Assembly: GCF_003584125.1 (NCBI RefSeq)
Contig: NZ_QXFL01000005.1
Location: 202,479 to 266,478, forward strand
DNA length: 64,000 nt
Direction: 5' to 3'
Origin: Aurantiacibacter zhengii
GTDB lineage: Bacteria; Pseudomonadota; Alphaproteobacteria; Sphingomonadales; Sphingomonadaceae
Positions 46,158-54,781 of the stretch are shown here, piece by piece. The notes beneath the pieces were generated by a model, which was not told the origin of the DNA, ran no database searches, and was given only the letters and a program-made list of their open reading frames with translations. Position 1 is the stretch's first letter. Each line of letters starts with the position of its first letter. The translations under genes were made by a program, and so were the position numbers.

Positions 46158-48040
46158 ACGCGCCGTCCCTGCAAGCGATCGCCCATATCCTCGGCGGAGA
46201 GGTACGTGGTACACGGGCCTGCTTCCCCACTCCCGGACATAGCGAGAAAGATAGAGGCAGTTGGGCCAGCATCGTGCCCGATGCCCCTGACGGGGTGTTG
46301 ATCCATTCCGCAAATGGCGGTGACCCGATAGCTATAAAGAACATACTGCGCGACGCAGGCGTTCTTCCTCCTCCGGGCGCGCGATCCGGAGGCGTGCCCT
46401 GGAATCCCCCGGCGCGGGAAAATAGAGTGACCGCCAAGCCTGCTGTGTATCTCGGGGACGGTCAGCGGCTCGCTGCCACTTTCGAATACGTCGATGAAAC
46501 TGGCGTGACGCTGTACCGAAAGCATCGCATCGAACCCGGGGAAAACGGGAAACCGAAATGCTTCAGCTATGATCATGTCGATGAAAGCGGGAAATGGACA
46601 AGCGGGGCCGGTGAAAGGCGTGTTCCGTATAGACTGCCTGATCTGCTGGCGGCTTCCGCGGACGCTCCTCTTTACATGACCGAAGGTGAGGCGAAAGCCG
46701 ACAAGCTGGCGGGTTGGGGTCTGCTCGCGACTTCTTTCAAGGACTGGAAAGCTGACGAGTTCGGGCAGATTATCAGCGGGCGCCGGATTTACATCTTGCC
46801 TGACAACGATAAAGCTGGCCGCGCCCAGTGTGATAACGTCTGCCAAAAGATACAGCGAGCCGGCGGCGAGACTATCGTCGTCGAACTGCCGGGGCTTCCA
46901 GAAGGGGGAGACATTCTAGACTGGGAAGGGACCGCAGATGACCTTCAGACACTGGTCCGCAATCTCGCGAAGCAAGGGACCATACCGACGCTCGATCTCG
47001 TCACCCTTGCTGAATGCAGAGCCAAACCCAAGGAGTTCGCCATTGCTCCGCTTGCACCTGCTGGTGAGGTCACATTCTTCACCGGTAAGGGTTCGGTAGG
47101 CAAAAGTTTATTGGGTCAGCAGCTTGCGACCGCTGCAGCGCTGGGCAGCGGGACGCTTGGTTTGACTCCGCCCGTCATGAACACGCTTTACATTACCTGC
47201 GAGGACGACGCTAATGAGCTTCACTGGCGTCAGGAACACATCTGCGAATCCTTGGGCCTGCCAATGGCAAGCCTGGCGCACAAATTGCACCTCGCGTCCT
47301 TACGCGGAGAGTTGCACAACGAACTGGCCACTTTCTCGGTCGAAGGCGCTATAAAGCCCACTGCGGCGTATGATCGACTTCGCGCGACCTTGATCGAGAC
47401 AGGCGCGGGCATAGTCTTTCTCGACAACGTCGCCCACCTCTTCCCCGGTAATGAGAACGACCGCCACCAGGTCGCCTCATTCGTCAACTTGCTCAACCGT
47501 CTGGCTGGCGAAACGAACGCGGCCATAGTCTTGCTGGGACACCCCAACAAAATCGGTGACAGCTATTCCGGTTCAACCGCGTGGCTCAACCAGGTGCGGT
47601 CGCACTTCTTCGTCGAACATGACCATGATACCGACATGAGAACGCTGACCATATCGAAGGCGAACTATACGCGGAACGGTTACCAGGTCCGCTTCTTCTG
47701 GCGGAATGGAGCATTCGTCGGTGAATGCGAGATGGAACCGCGCGACGCCAACGACCTGATGCAATCGCAGCGGGTGGTCAAGGACAGCCTTCTCTTCCTC
47801 GACTGCCTTCGGCAGATTACGCGCGAAGGAAGAATTGTCTCCGATCGGTCCTGCAAGACTTACGCGCCGCACGTTTTCGCAGACATGCCCGAAGCGAAGG
47901 GGATAAAAAAAGCACGCCTTGAAAAGGCGATGAGCCTGCTTTTTCGTCAGGGTAAGATCGAACGCGCCGAACTCGCTAGGGGCTCCGACCGCCATCGCAA
48001 GTTCGGCCTGCGGGAAACGGTCTGCCATGGAGAAGATTAG
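46154..48040 (+). CDS. TOPRIM primase - RepA-type helicase fusion protein
   Basis: A 628-residue replication protein of mobile elements. The TOPRIM region (about 165-265) has the glutamate in YMTEGEAKADKL and the DxD in ILPDNDKAGRA. A RecA-like ATPase domain (about 295-500) of the RepA/AAA_25 type has Walker A TGKGSVGKSLLG (about 309) and Walker B IVFLDNVAHLF (about 420). A conserved GHPNK lies at about 460. The C-terminal about 100 residues look like a winged helix. No zinc finger is seen at the N-terminus. It probably drives replication of the excised element. Starts at ATG 46154 overlapping the preceding small gene; a perfect hairpin terminator follows. Confidence 0.85.
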   Translation: MNAPSLQAIAHILGGEVRGTRACFPTPGHSEKDRGSWASIVPDAPDGVLIHSANGGDPIAIKNILRDAGVLPPPGARSGGVPWNPPARENRVTAKPAVYLGDGQRLAATFEYVDETGVTLYRKHRIEPGENGKPKCFSYDHVDESGKWTSGAGERRVPYRLPDLLAASADAPLYMTEGEAKADKLAGWGLLATSFKDWKADEFGQIISGRRIYILPDNDKAGRAQCDNVCQKIQRAGGETIVVELPGLPEGGDILDWEGTADDLQTLVRNLAKQGTIPTLDLVTLAECRAKPKEFAIAPLAPAGEVTFFTGKGSVGKSLLGQQLATAAALGSGTLGLTPPVMNTLYITCEDDANELHWRQEHICESLGLPMASLAHKLHLASLRGELHNELATFSVEGAIKPTAAYDRLRATLIETGAGIVFLDNVAHLFPGNENDRHQVASFVNLLNRLAGETNAAIVLLGHPNKIGDSYSGSTAWLNQVRSHFFVEHDHDTDMRTLTISKANYTRNGYQVRFFWRNGAFVGECEMEPRDANDLMQSQRVVKDSLLFLDCLRQITREGRIVSDRSCKTYAPHVFADMPEAKGIKKARLEKAMSLLFRQGKIERAELARGSDRHRKFGLRETVCHGED

Positions 48041-48140
48041 GTGCGGCACACACCTGCGGGGAATGGCACCGATAAGTGAATAACTGCTTGTTTTTATTGC
48101 GGGCAACTGCGGAGAACACACACACCATATATAAATATAT

Positions 48141-48184
48141 GTACGAGCGCGGCTCTCATGAGGCTCCGCGCTCGTACTTTATCT
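48141..48184 (+). terminator. Intrinsic terminator after the primase-helicase gene
   Basis: A perfect 12-pair stem (GTACGAGCGCGG / CCGCGCTCGTAC) with a 13-base loop that itself contains the palindrome CTCATGAG, followed by TTTATCTT. Confidence 0.8.
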
Positions 48185-48289
48185 TACTGATGTTACGAAG
48201 GGGTCCTATCAGAGCGCGCTATATACGCTTTCCCGAGAGCGCCAGTCGATCCCCTCGGGTCGGTGGGCAACTGGATATCTTCTCTTCTA

Positions 48290-48586
48290 TCACGAAGTCG
48301 GCGCTCCGACCCGTTCAAGAAGCTTATCGAATGCAGCGGGACCATGACGATCGATGTACTTCTCGGCAAAAAGCGCGAAACCCGGATGTTGGTAGAGAAA
48401 TCCCCACAACTGGATCATCGTTTCGCTGTTCGTGCAGTAGCGTTGCCAAGGTATTTCCTCAGGTTGGTTTTCTTTTACGACCGATAAAATTACCCGGCTG
48501 TTCTTCCCTTCTCCTTCAGGAAAAAATATCGCTCGTGGCATCGAGCCTGGCGGGGCGATCTGGGTAGGATCAATAGGTTTGCTCAT
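48290..48586 (-). CDS. Hypothetical protein (98 aa)
   Basis: A 98-residue soluble protein: PRAIFFPEGEGKNSRVILSV near the start, then a helical C-terminal half (MIQLWGFLYQHPGFALFAEKY). No family recognised. A plus-strand frame over the same bases is Cys/Ser-rich and less protein-like, so this strand is preferred. First of a minus-strand series of unknown genes running to 52514. Confidence 0.5.
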   Translation of the reverse strand: MSKPIDPTQIAPPGSMPRAIFFPEGEGKNSRVILSVVKENQPEEIPWQRYCTNSETMIQLWGFLYQHPGFALFAEKYIDRHGPAAFDKLLERVGAPTS

Positions 48587-49228
48587 TCACAAATTATAGG
48601 ATGAATACCCTGGTGGCCAAAGCGCTTCGGCCCTTTGATCAGAGAAAAGAGACGACGAATGGACCTGCGCTCGTCGGAGAGCCGACCAAGCTCGATACGC
48701 CGCCAGGAGACTTCGGCGCTTCATCGGCGAAGAGGTTGCGAATAACCACCATAGCCAAGCGGCTTGCGCTTCCAGGCCAACATAGCGCAGTCGCTGGATA
48801 GGGGTCACCATGTTCGCCGGCAGCTGGCCCATGTTGCCCATCCCCGCTGCAATCACGAACTCGCTGTGCGGGATGATCATGCGCGTAACCGTTATGAGGC
48901 CCAGGCGCGGGACAAAGTCCAAGTCACGTACGAAGGCTGTCTCGAGGTTTTCGCCCCGCTGGTCCGCATCCTGCGGCGCAGCAGCATAAATCAGCGTTTT
49001 CGTGTCTGGTGTGAGCAACTTGCCGATCCTGTCGCGCATGCGTAGCGGCTCGTAACCCGCGCCGTACCCGTGGGAATTTGTGGTGAACTTCGCTCCGCCC
49101 ATCAGGTCCCGGGTGACTATGAAAGCGCCAAACCCGAATGGGGCTGGCGGTTCGTAGGCTCGCGGTGGAAGAAGGAGCGAGAGAACCATCACGCGCGCGG
49201 GCATGACCGATCGATAGGGATTTCGCAT
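48587..49228 (-). CDS. Hypothetical protein (213 aa)
   Basis: Starts at ATG 49228 (TTTCAGGACTTCAC upstream). The first 40 residues carry a hydrophobic patch (MPARVMVLSLLLPP); the centre has FGFGAFIVTRDLMGGAKF and LGLITVTRMIIPHSEFVIAAG, and the end is basic with WLWWLFATSSPMKRRSLL. No family recognised. Its stop abuts the start region of the 98-aa gene, so the two are probably transcribed together. Confidence 0.5.
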   Translation of the reverse strand: MRNPYRSVMPARVMVLSLLLPPRAYEPPAPFGFGAFIVTRDLMGGAKFTTNSHGYGAGYEPLRMRDRIGKLLTPDTKTLIYAAAPQDADQRGENLETAFVRDLDFVPRLGLITVTRMIIPHSEFVIAAGMGNMGQLPANMVTPIQRLRYVGLEAQAAWLWWLFATSSPMKRRSLLAAYRAWSALRRAQVHSSSLFSDQRAEALWPPGYSSYNL

Positions 49229-49318
49229 GTGAAGTCCTGAAACTGGGGCAGTGGGCGGACATGCCGATAAGCTGCCGCCCACTGCAGAATTGTATTGGCG
49301 TGAGGTCAGGGGGGGCCC

Positions 49319-50116
49319 TCAGCGGGCTTCCATCACCTCGTCTGCGAACCGTAAGCGCAGGATATGCTCGGTGAAGGCCTGCGCCCCGTCCTTGATCGCG
49401 AGCTGCGTCCAGGCTTCCCAGCGGTCGAGCCGCTGGACCAGCCACGCGAACAGGCGATCGCGCGCGTATTCGTCGGCGAAGGTCATGGTCCACAGCACCC
49501 GGCCCAGCGGGATGTTTGCGCCTTCCGGTGCACCGACAAGCCTGATCCCCGGTCGGCGAGCGATCACCTCTCGCTTGAACCGGCCCGGCAGGCTTTCCGC
49601 GAAGGCTTCGTTGACCTTCACGATACGCTCGCGCTCCTCGCGGGTATCTCCGCCATCGAGGCCTCGCCACGGCGCGATTGTCGGGAGACCGATGGGGACA
49701 GTGGCCGCCTCGGCGCCGCGCGTGCTGGCGAGCGCTACAAGGATGGCGCGGCCTTCGGGTGTCAGGCCTCCGGTCAGGCCTTCGGCGAGCTCTTGCCCCT
49801 CGAGCCAGGCTCCGTAGTTCCGCGCGACGTCCCATGAGCCGGAGAACAGATCGTTCACCTTTTCCTCGATGTAGACCACGCGCCGGTCGATGGCTGCAAG
49901 CACGGCGAGCAGGAATTCGGTCATGGCGGTGAACTCGAAATTCGAGCCGCGCGCCATGCCGAGCCTACCGCACCAGATGTACTCGCGCAGCGAGGGCCAC
50001 CGTCGCCCATATTCATCAACAAGATGCGGATAATCGTCCGGGTCCGCGATGCACCAGTAGCCCCAAGGCAGGTTCGGGTTGCGGCGCTGTTTGTAAGGGA
50101 TGTTCTGCTGGTCCAT
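49319..50116 (-). CDS. Hypothetical protein (265 aa)
   Basis: A 265-residue protein with a Trp/Tyr-rich N-terminus (LPWGYWCIADPDDYPHL) and a long helical centre (TEFLLAVLAAIDRRVVYIEEKV). The C-terminal helix pair has DRLFAWLVQRLDRWEAW. No family recognised. The start ATG 50116 lies two bases after the stop of the upstream 230-aa gene, so the two are likely co-translated. Confidence 0.6.
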   Translation of the reverse strand: MDQQNIPYKQRRNPNLPWGYWCIADPDDYPHLVDEYGRRWPSLREYIWCGRLGMARGSNFEFTAMTEFLLAVLAAIDRRVVYIEEKVNDLFSGSWDVARNYGAWLEGQELAEGLTGGLTPEGRAILVALASTRGAEAATVPIGLPTIAPWRGLDGGDTREERERIVKVNEAFAESLPGRFKREVIARRPGIRLVGAPEGANIPLGRVLWTMTFADEYARDRLFAWLVQRLDRWEAWTQLAIKDGAQAFTEHILRLRFADEVMEAR

Positions 50117-50118
50117 GA

Positions 50119-50811
50119 TCAGCGTCCTCCCGGCTTGCCGAGCCGCAGCGGGCTCGCTGGCAGAACAGGGTCGGTACCGACGGCGCTGCCATCCTCGATC
50201 GCCTTAAGCTGGCGGGCCAGCTTTGTGGTTTCCGCGTACATGAAGTCGATGCTGCGGTAGACCTCTCCCTCCTCGCTCGCGAGGACAGGCTTCGAACCCG
50301 AAGGCACATGGTCGCCGGGCTTGTCAGCCAAGAAGCCGAACCACCATGCGTCATCCATGGTCTGATCTTCGGCAGTCGGGGTGTCGCGTTGCGCCGCTCG
50401 ATGTCCGGTGTGGGCATGGCAGACACGCACGGCTTCGTCCTCATTGCGCGAGCACGCTTGGGCATAATCGATACCGCCGTGCGGGCTCAGTCCGGCCGCC
50501 GCCGGGATAGCATCTTCGCGGTGGGCATAGAATGGGTGGCCGGGGCCGACGGCCACGAACCCTCCCCACACACCAGACGGCTGCCGCAAAAGGATGCAAT
50601 CGAGGCCAGTCTCGGCATCACGCCAGGCGATCTTGTCAAACGGCTCATCCGTCCACGGGCCGCGACCTCGCGGGTGCCGGTCCTTGATGACATAAAGCTG
50701 CTCGGGACGAACTTCGTGCGCGCCAATCGCAACGCGCTCGGGCAGCTTGGCAAGATTGGTGTTCCTGGCAGACGCAACAGCGCGACTGGTGGTATTCTTC
50801 TTCCGGGGCAT
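50119..50811 (-). CDS. Hypothetical protein (230 aa)
   Basis: Starts at ATG 50811 with GAAAGGAATCTGAA upstream. Basic N-terminus (MPRKKNTTSRAVASARN), then PEQLYVIKDRHPRGRGPW and PFDKIAWRDAETGLDCILLR, which resemble small accessory proteins of plasmids and integrative elements in this order of bacteria. The C-terminus is helical (YRSIDFMYAETTKLARQL). Function unknown. Confidence 0.6.
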   Translation of the reverse strand: MPRKKNTTSRAVASARNTNLAKLPERVAIGAHEVRPEQLYVIKDRHPRGRGPWTDEPFDKIAWRDAETGLDCILLRQPSGVWGGFVAVGPGHPFYAHREDAIPAAAGLSPHGGIDYAQACSRNEDEAVRVCHAHTGHRAAQRDTPTAEDQTMDDAWWFGFLADKPGDHVPSGSKPVLASEEGEVYRSIDFMYAETTKLARQLKAIEDGSAVGTDPVLPASPLRLGKPGGR

Positions 50812-51019
50812 TTCAGATTCCTTTCGGGCATAAAAAATGCCGCGCATCCTTCCCGGATAGGCGGCTATCGTTCGATCCGCTCAGCGGCAGATTAGCTGTG
50901 GCGTGATGGGTGTGTTTCGAGGCCAGCGCCTGCCTCGTGCTGCGCGTTGCTACATCCTGCTTTTCCTCCCTTCTTTCCGGTCCGCTATTCCCGTCTTCAG
51001 CAAGACAGTTTTGTGTTCC

Positions 51020-51534
51020 TCACGCAGCGCAGCGGTAGACTGTGCCGCGTAGCCTGCCGGCAGCCTTCTGCCCTCTCGCCCATGGAGCAAAACTGCGCCG
51101 GACGAACTCGCTGGTGCCGTTCGATGCGAGCGCTGCTTCGGCGATCGCGAGTGCAGCGGCGTGTTGGTCGCAATCGATCTCGCGATGCGCGGCGAGGTGC
51201 CGTATCGTGAGAACCGCCGTCGTCAGCACATCGGCGAGCACCTGGTCGCACACGGTCGGCCAATTGCCGGCCTCGCAGTGCTTGCCGATCTCTTGGGACG
51301 GCGTTGGCTTGGCCGGGACACCGACTGCCGCTGCAAGTTCAGGCAGATGCCCTCTGCCACCGTGTAGCCTGCGTGACGCGAGCGATCGAACAGAAACTCC
51401 AGATCGAAGATTATCCAGCGGCGCGAAGTTCCAGTGTGTCCATCGCGCTTTCGCGACAGGAACATCTGCGCTTCGTGTTCGAGTTTGCGGGACAGGCGCT
51501 CGAGTTCGCTGCCCAGTGGTACGATATTGTTCAT
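51020..51534 (-). pseudogene. Hypothetical gene with an internal frameshift
   Basis: ATG 51534, with ACAAGGAAAACAATC upstream, starts a protein-like sequence (MNNIVPLGSELERLSRKLE … GYTVAEGICL). After about residue 66 (near 51335) this frame turns into Arg/Ser/Pro-rich nonsense. A protein-like sequence continues in the neighbouring frame (LAAAVGVPAKPTPSQEIGKH … AAALAIAEAALASNG) to a stop at 51020. One inserted base would join them into one protein of about 171 residues. It is either a real one-base loss, a sequencing error, or a programmed frameshift; no classic slippery heptamer is visible at the join. Confidence 0.6.
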
Positions 51535-51620
51535 GATTGTTTTCCTTGTCGCGCACAGGTGCTCGCCGAGAGGCGCCCCGCGCATTCTCATTCAGAGTGT
51601 GGATGGAAGGACTGGAGCGA

Positions 51621-52514
51621 TCAGCGATGGCGTTCGCTGGCGGTGAGGGTGCGCGTGGTCATCGCCGGAAGACCGCTGCGATATCCCCAGGCCTGCTCGT
51701 GCTCGACCTTCTCGGGCGGCAGTTCGATCTGCCAGAAGGGACCATCGGGATTCCACCGGTAACCCCGCGCTTTGAGTATCTCCTTCTTCGCGTACGGTGC
51801 GCGCTGGGCCTGCACCATCACCGTTGGCGTGTCGGCAGCTTCGATCAGTCGCTGAAGATGGGTGCGGACCGGACCTCCGCCGGGATCGCGCTGGCGGTGC
51901 CGAAGAAGCCAGTACAAGGCCCAGACATCGGCGGCTGCGCGGTGTGCGTCGGAGAACCATCCTGCATGCGCAAGAAGCGCCGATTGTGAGCGCCCTTCGA
52001 AGCCGAGTTTCAGCCAATCGATTTCGTTGCACGAACAGGCCCAGGCCTTGCCTGCAAGATCGGGATAGCGGCGCTCGATGAACCCTGCATCAAACCTGGC
52101 GTTCTGCGCGACGATCAAGTCGGCGCGGTCGAGCAAACCGGACGCAAATCTGTCGTTGATCGCCTTACCCTTCAGGTGCTGCGCACCCAGCCCGGTTACC
52201 AGCGTGATGCGCGGATCGAGTTCGCGGCCCGGATCCTGAAGCCAGCTGAATGGTCCCAAGTGCCCGATGACTTCGCCGTCGTCGTCGACAAAACACAGCA
52301 TGATCGCGAGCTCGATGATGACATCGTTCTCGGCCGAGAGGCCGGTGGTTTCAGTGTCCAGAATCGCAACGCACCTGCCATCGGGCACAGGCCCCATATG
52401 CGGCATCGAAGGAAAGGGTGTCGGGACGCGTCGCAGAACGCGGTAGTCGTCGAAGCGGCCGAGTTCTGCAGCCAGCCCCTCAGCGTCTGGCGACAGGTGG
52501 TCGGTATTAATCAT
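51621..52514 (-). CDS. DnaQ-like 3'-5' exonuclease with extra C-terminal domain
   Basis: A 297-residue protein. The exonuclease fold (about 45-225) has Exo I ILDTETTGL, Exo II VAQNARFDAGFIE, and Exo III HRAAADVWALYWLL, the DEDDh set. About 75 further residues (225-297) contain KKEILKARGYRWNPDG and FWQIELPPEKVEHE, a Trp-rich module probably for nucleic acid or partner binding. ATG 52514 follows CCGGAGACCTGAA. It may proofread or trim during element replication. Confidence 0.82.
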   Translation of the reverse strand: MINTDHLSPDAEGLAAELGRFDDYRVLRRVPTPFPSMPHMGPVPDGRCVAILDTETTGLSAENDVIIELAIMLCFVDDDGEVIGHLGPFSWLQDPGRELDPRITLVTGLGAQHLKGKAINDRFASGLLDRADLIVAQNARFDAGFIERRYPDLAGKAWACSCNEIDWLKLGFEGRSQSALLAHAGWFSDAHRAAADVWALYWLLRHRQRDPGGGPVRTHLQRLIEAADTPTVMVQAQRAPYAKKEILKARGYRWNPDGPFWQIELPPEKVEHEQAWGYRSGLPAMTTRTLTASERHR

Positions 52515-53056
52515 TTCAGGTCTCCGGTCTTGTCGAAACCGGCGAGGCGCGGGACGCGCTCTTCGCATCCCTTTTCCATTCACCAGCCGGTTTCACCGGC
52601 ATTCCCGATCGATGAGATTTGAAAGATAAAGGCCCGCAGCTGCCAGCAATGGGTCCGCCCCCCAAGATGTCGGTGACATCGCCCCAGGCCGCGACAGGCC
52701 GCACTCGAAGGAGGCTTGCAAGAGCCGACGTGCGAGCGCCAGCGAGCATCTTATCGGGCGAACGCGAGTTCGGACGATGTCAGCAAAATGGTCCGCTCCG
52801 CAGGTGCGTCCCATTTTGCGGTATTGCGCCTAAAAAACGAGAAAGGGTAAAAACGGCAAGTCGGTCCGTTTGCCATGAGAATGGGCTTTATTCGGGTGAC
52901 TGCTAGCGCTGCCGTCTCGGCGGCAGGCTTTGTCGCAATTGCCAAGCGGCGGACGAATTGCTAAAGACAGTCCGCTGTCGCATTTTCCCAATGTTGCGAC
53001 AAAAAAATGTCCGACCGCTTTGGCCCGCCGAATCCGCATCCTACAATGCGGAAGCC
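52515..53056. repeat. Gene-free 0.54 kb with perfect inverted repeats
   Basis: No convincing gene. Two inverted-repeat pairs stand out: GCAAAATGG (52783) / CCATTTTGC (52811), 9 bp, 19 bases apart; and TTTGTCGCAA (52929) / TTGCGACAAA (52994), 10 bp, 55 bases apart. TCCGCT followed by a CATTTT element occurs twice. It precedes a transfer-like operon and could be an oriT, a partition site or an operator cluster. Confidence 0.45.
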
Positions 53057-54781
53057 ATGGACAATGCACCCTTCAATATCCTGATGATCGAAATGCTTCG
53101 GCGTGCGTCCGATGCATTCCCGGAGACAAAGGCGCAGCTCGACGCCTATCTGGAAATGAAGGCGAAGACGGAAGAGCGTGGCGGGGACGGCAAGCTTACC
53201 TCCGCCGCCCGCAAGGCGCGCGAGACTTTGCGCAACCCCCTGCTCGTCCAGATGCCGCTCAATCGTACGTCTCGCCAGCACGAGAAAGCCACCCGCAAGC
53301 GCAAGGCCACGGCGGAGAAATCGATCGCCGAAGCCCTGCTAAAGTTCGTCGATTATGACCAGTACCAGGTCGAACTGGACATCCTGAACGAAGACAATCC
53401 CGCCACCGATGCGGACGTGCCGCCGAGCCGCGAGCGCACCGATCAGGACAGGCTCGATGCGATGGCACGCCCCTTCATCGAAGGCCTTGTAGAGCGTGGA
53501 ATTGCGCCCTCGACCATTGGCCGGCTCACCGATCTTCCGAAAGATCTGATCACAAGATTGATTGCAGATCTGCGCGACGATCCAGACTTTCAGAACCCTG
53601 AAAACCTGTGGGTGCAGATGATGCGGGCAGGCATTCTGGATGCCTTCGCAGGCAGCATGACACCAGAAGAAGCGGCCGCAATCGACTATGCCAAACACAC
53701 GCTGAAGGACGATCCGCGAGCAGCGGAATTTGGTCAGAAGGCGCGTGAAGACTGCGGTCTTCCGGCAGGGTTCAGCACCACCTTCCTCGAAGGCCTTTAT
53801 CACCTGCGGACCTGTCTTGCCGAGGTCTCCGAAGGCCAGGCACGGGCCTATGCGCGGGCCCACCGATTGGTCCATGACCGCGATGTCGGCCTGCTCGGAA
53901 AAGTACTTGGGCTGACCGAGCAAGGCGATCTCGACCGGCTACAGACGGTCGTGCATTTCGTGACCCGGCGCGGGGCCTATGAGACCCACGATACAGCGCT
54001 CGAAATCCAGCTTGTCGCAGTCAGAAACGCGTTCGAGCGCCTCGGAGCACATGACCGTTCGACCGATGACTGGGCGCGTGATGTACCAAAAATGATCTCC
54101 TCTCTGGCGGAAGATTTCGCCGATACAGTCCCTGGTTCCGAAGCATTCGAGATGCTGCTCGCCAGCGGCTTTCGTCTCTCCGCTACCTACGAAGAAGTGG
54201 CGCATCTCGCCGAGCGTCGCAGGGAGGAAGAACGCCATGACATCTTCCTCGACGAGATACGTGTCGCATGCAGCGCGGCGCAGCGCTTCAAGGTCGAAGG
54301 GCACACGGTACATCTCGAGTGGGACGAGGGCTTCGAGGAGATCGATGCGAAAGCATGGGACCAGGCAAGCTGGGAGGCCCATCATGGACCGCTGTTTGGT
54401 GATTGCGAGAGCGATGATGACCCGGCTGATGAGCTGACCAGCATTGCGCGCGAAGTAGGGACTGGGGATGGAACCGTGAGTGCCGGTTCGGCCGGCATGG
54501 CTAGTGACACCCCGCCTCTGGCGGACGAGAAGGCCGATCCGACGTCCACATCCGGCGATGCTGAGACCCCGTCTCCTGGCAGTGCAAGTCTGCCCGTGAT
54601 CACCGCATCGCAGGCCCCTGCCAGTCTCTCGCTGTTCGAATTCGAACGGGATGGGAAGACCAATGACGCGCCTCATGAAGAGGCATCCAGGCCCCGGGCC
54701 CAAGAGAAATCGGCAGCGCAAAAACCGCTCCCGATGACCCGTCCGACCATCGACAAACTGACCGACGAGGACTTCAGATGA
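53057..54781 (+). CDS. Hypothetical 574-aa protein, first gene of a transfer-like operon
   Basis: Residues about 1-120 are helical and basic (LTSAARKARETLRNPLL, HEKATRKRKATAEKSIAEALL), suggesting DNA contact. About 120-460 is mostly helical and acidic. The last 110 are disordered and Ser/Pro/Glu-rich, ending TIDKLTDEDFR. No domain recognised. The start is uncertain: ATG 53057 is chosen because it is followed by protein-like sequence; the frame opens at 52958, inside the inverted repeats. Its stop overlaps the next gene by ATGA. Confidence 0.62.
   Translation: MDNAPFNILMIEMLRRASDAFPETKAQLDAYLEMKAKTEERGGDGKLTSAARKARETLRNPLLVQMPLNRTSRQHEKATRKRKATAEKSIAEALLKFVDYDQYQVELDILNEDNPATDADVPPSRERTDQDRLDAMARPFIEGLVERGIAPSTIGRLTDLPKDLITRLIADLRDDPDFQNPENLWVQMMRAGILDAFAGSMTPEEAAAIDYAKHTLKDDPRAAEFGQKAREDCGLPAGFSTTFLEGLYHLRTCLAEVSEGQARAYARAHRLVHDRDVGLLGKVLGLTEQGDLDRLQTVVHFVTRRGAYETHDTALEIQLVAVRNAFERLGAHDRSTDDWARDVPKMISSLAEDFADTVPGSEAFEMLLASGFRLSATYEEVAHLAERRREEERHDIFLDEIRVACSAAQRFKVEGHTVHLEWDEGFEEIDAKAWDQASWEAHHGPLFGDCESDDDPADELTSIAREVGTGDGTVSAGSAGMASDTPPLADEKADPTSTSGDAETPSPGSASLPVITASQAPASLSLFEFERDGKTNDAPHEEASRPRAQEKSAAQKPLPMTRPTIDKLTDEDFR

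Noticed and set aside
48076..48567. A 163-codon plus-strand frame.
   Set aside because: It runs through the perfect terminator at 48141-48177 and gives a Ser/Cys/Arg-rich sequence; the 98-aa minus-strand gene is more protein-like.
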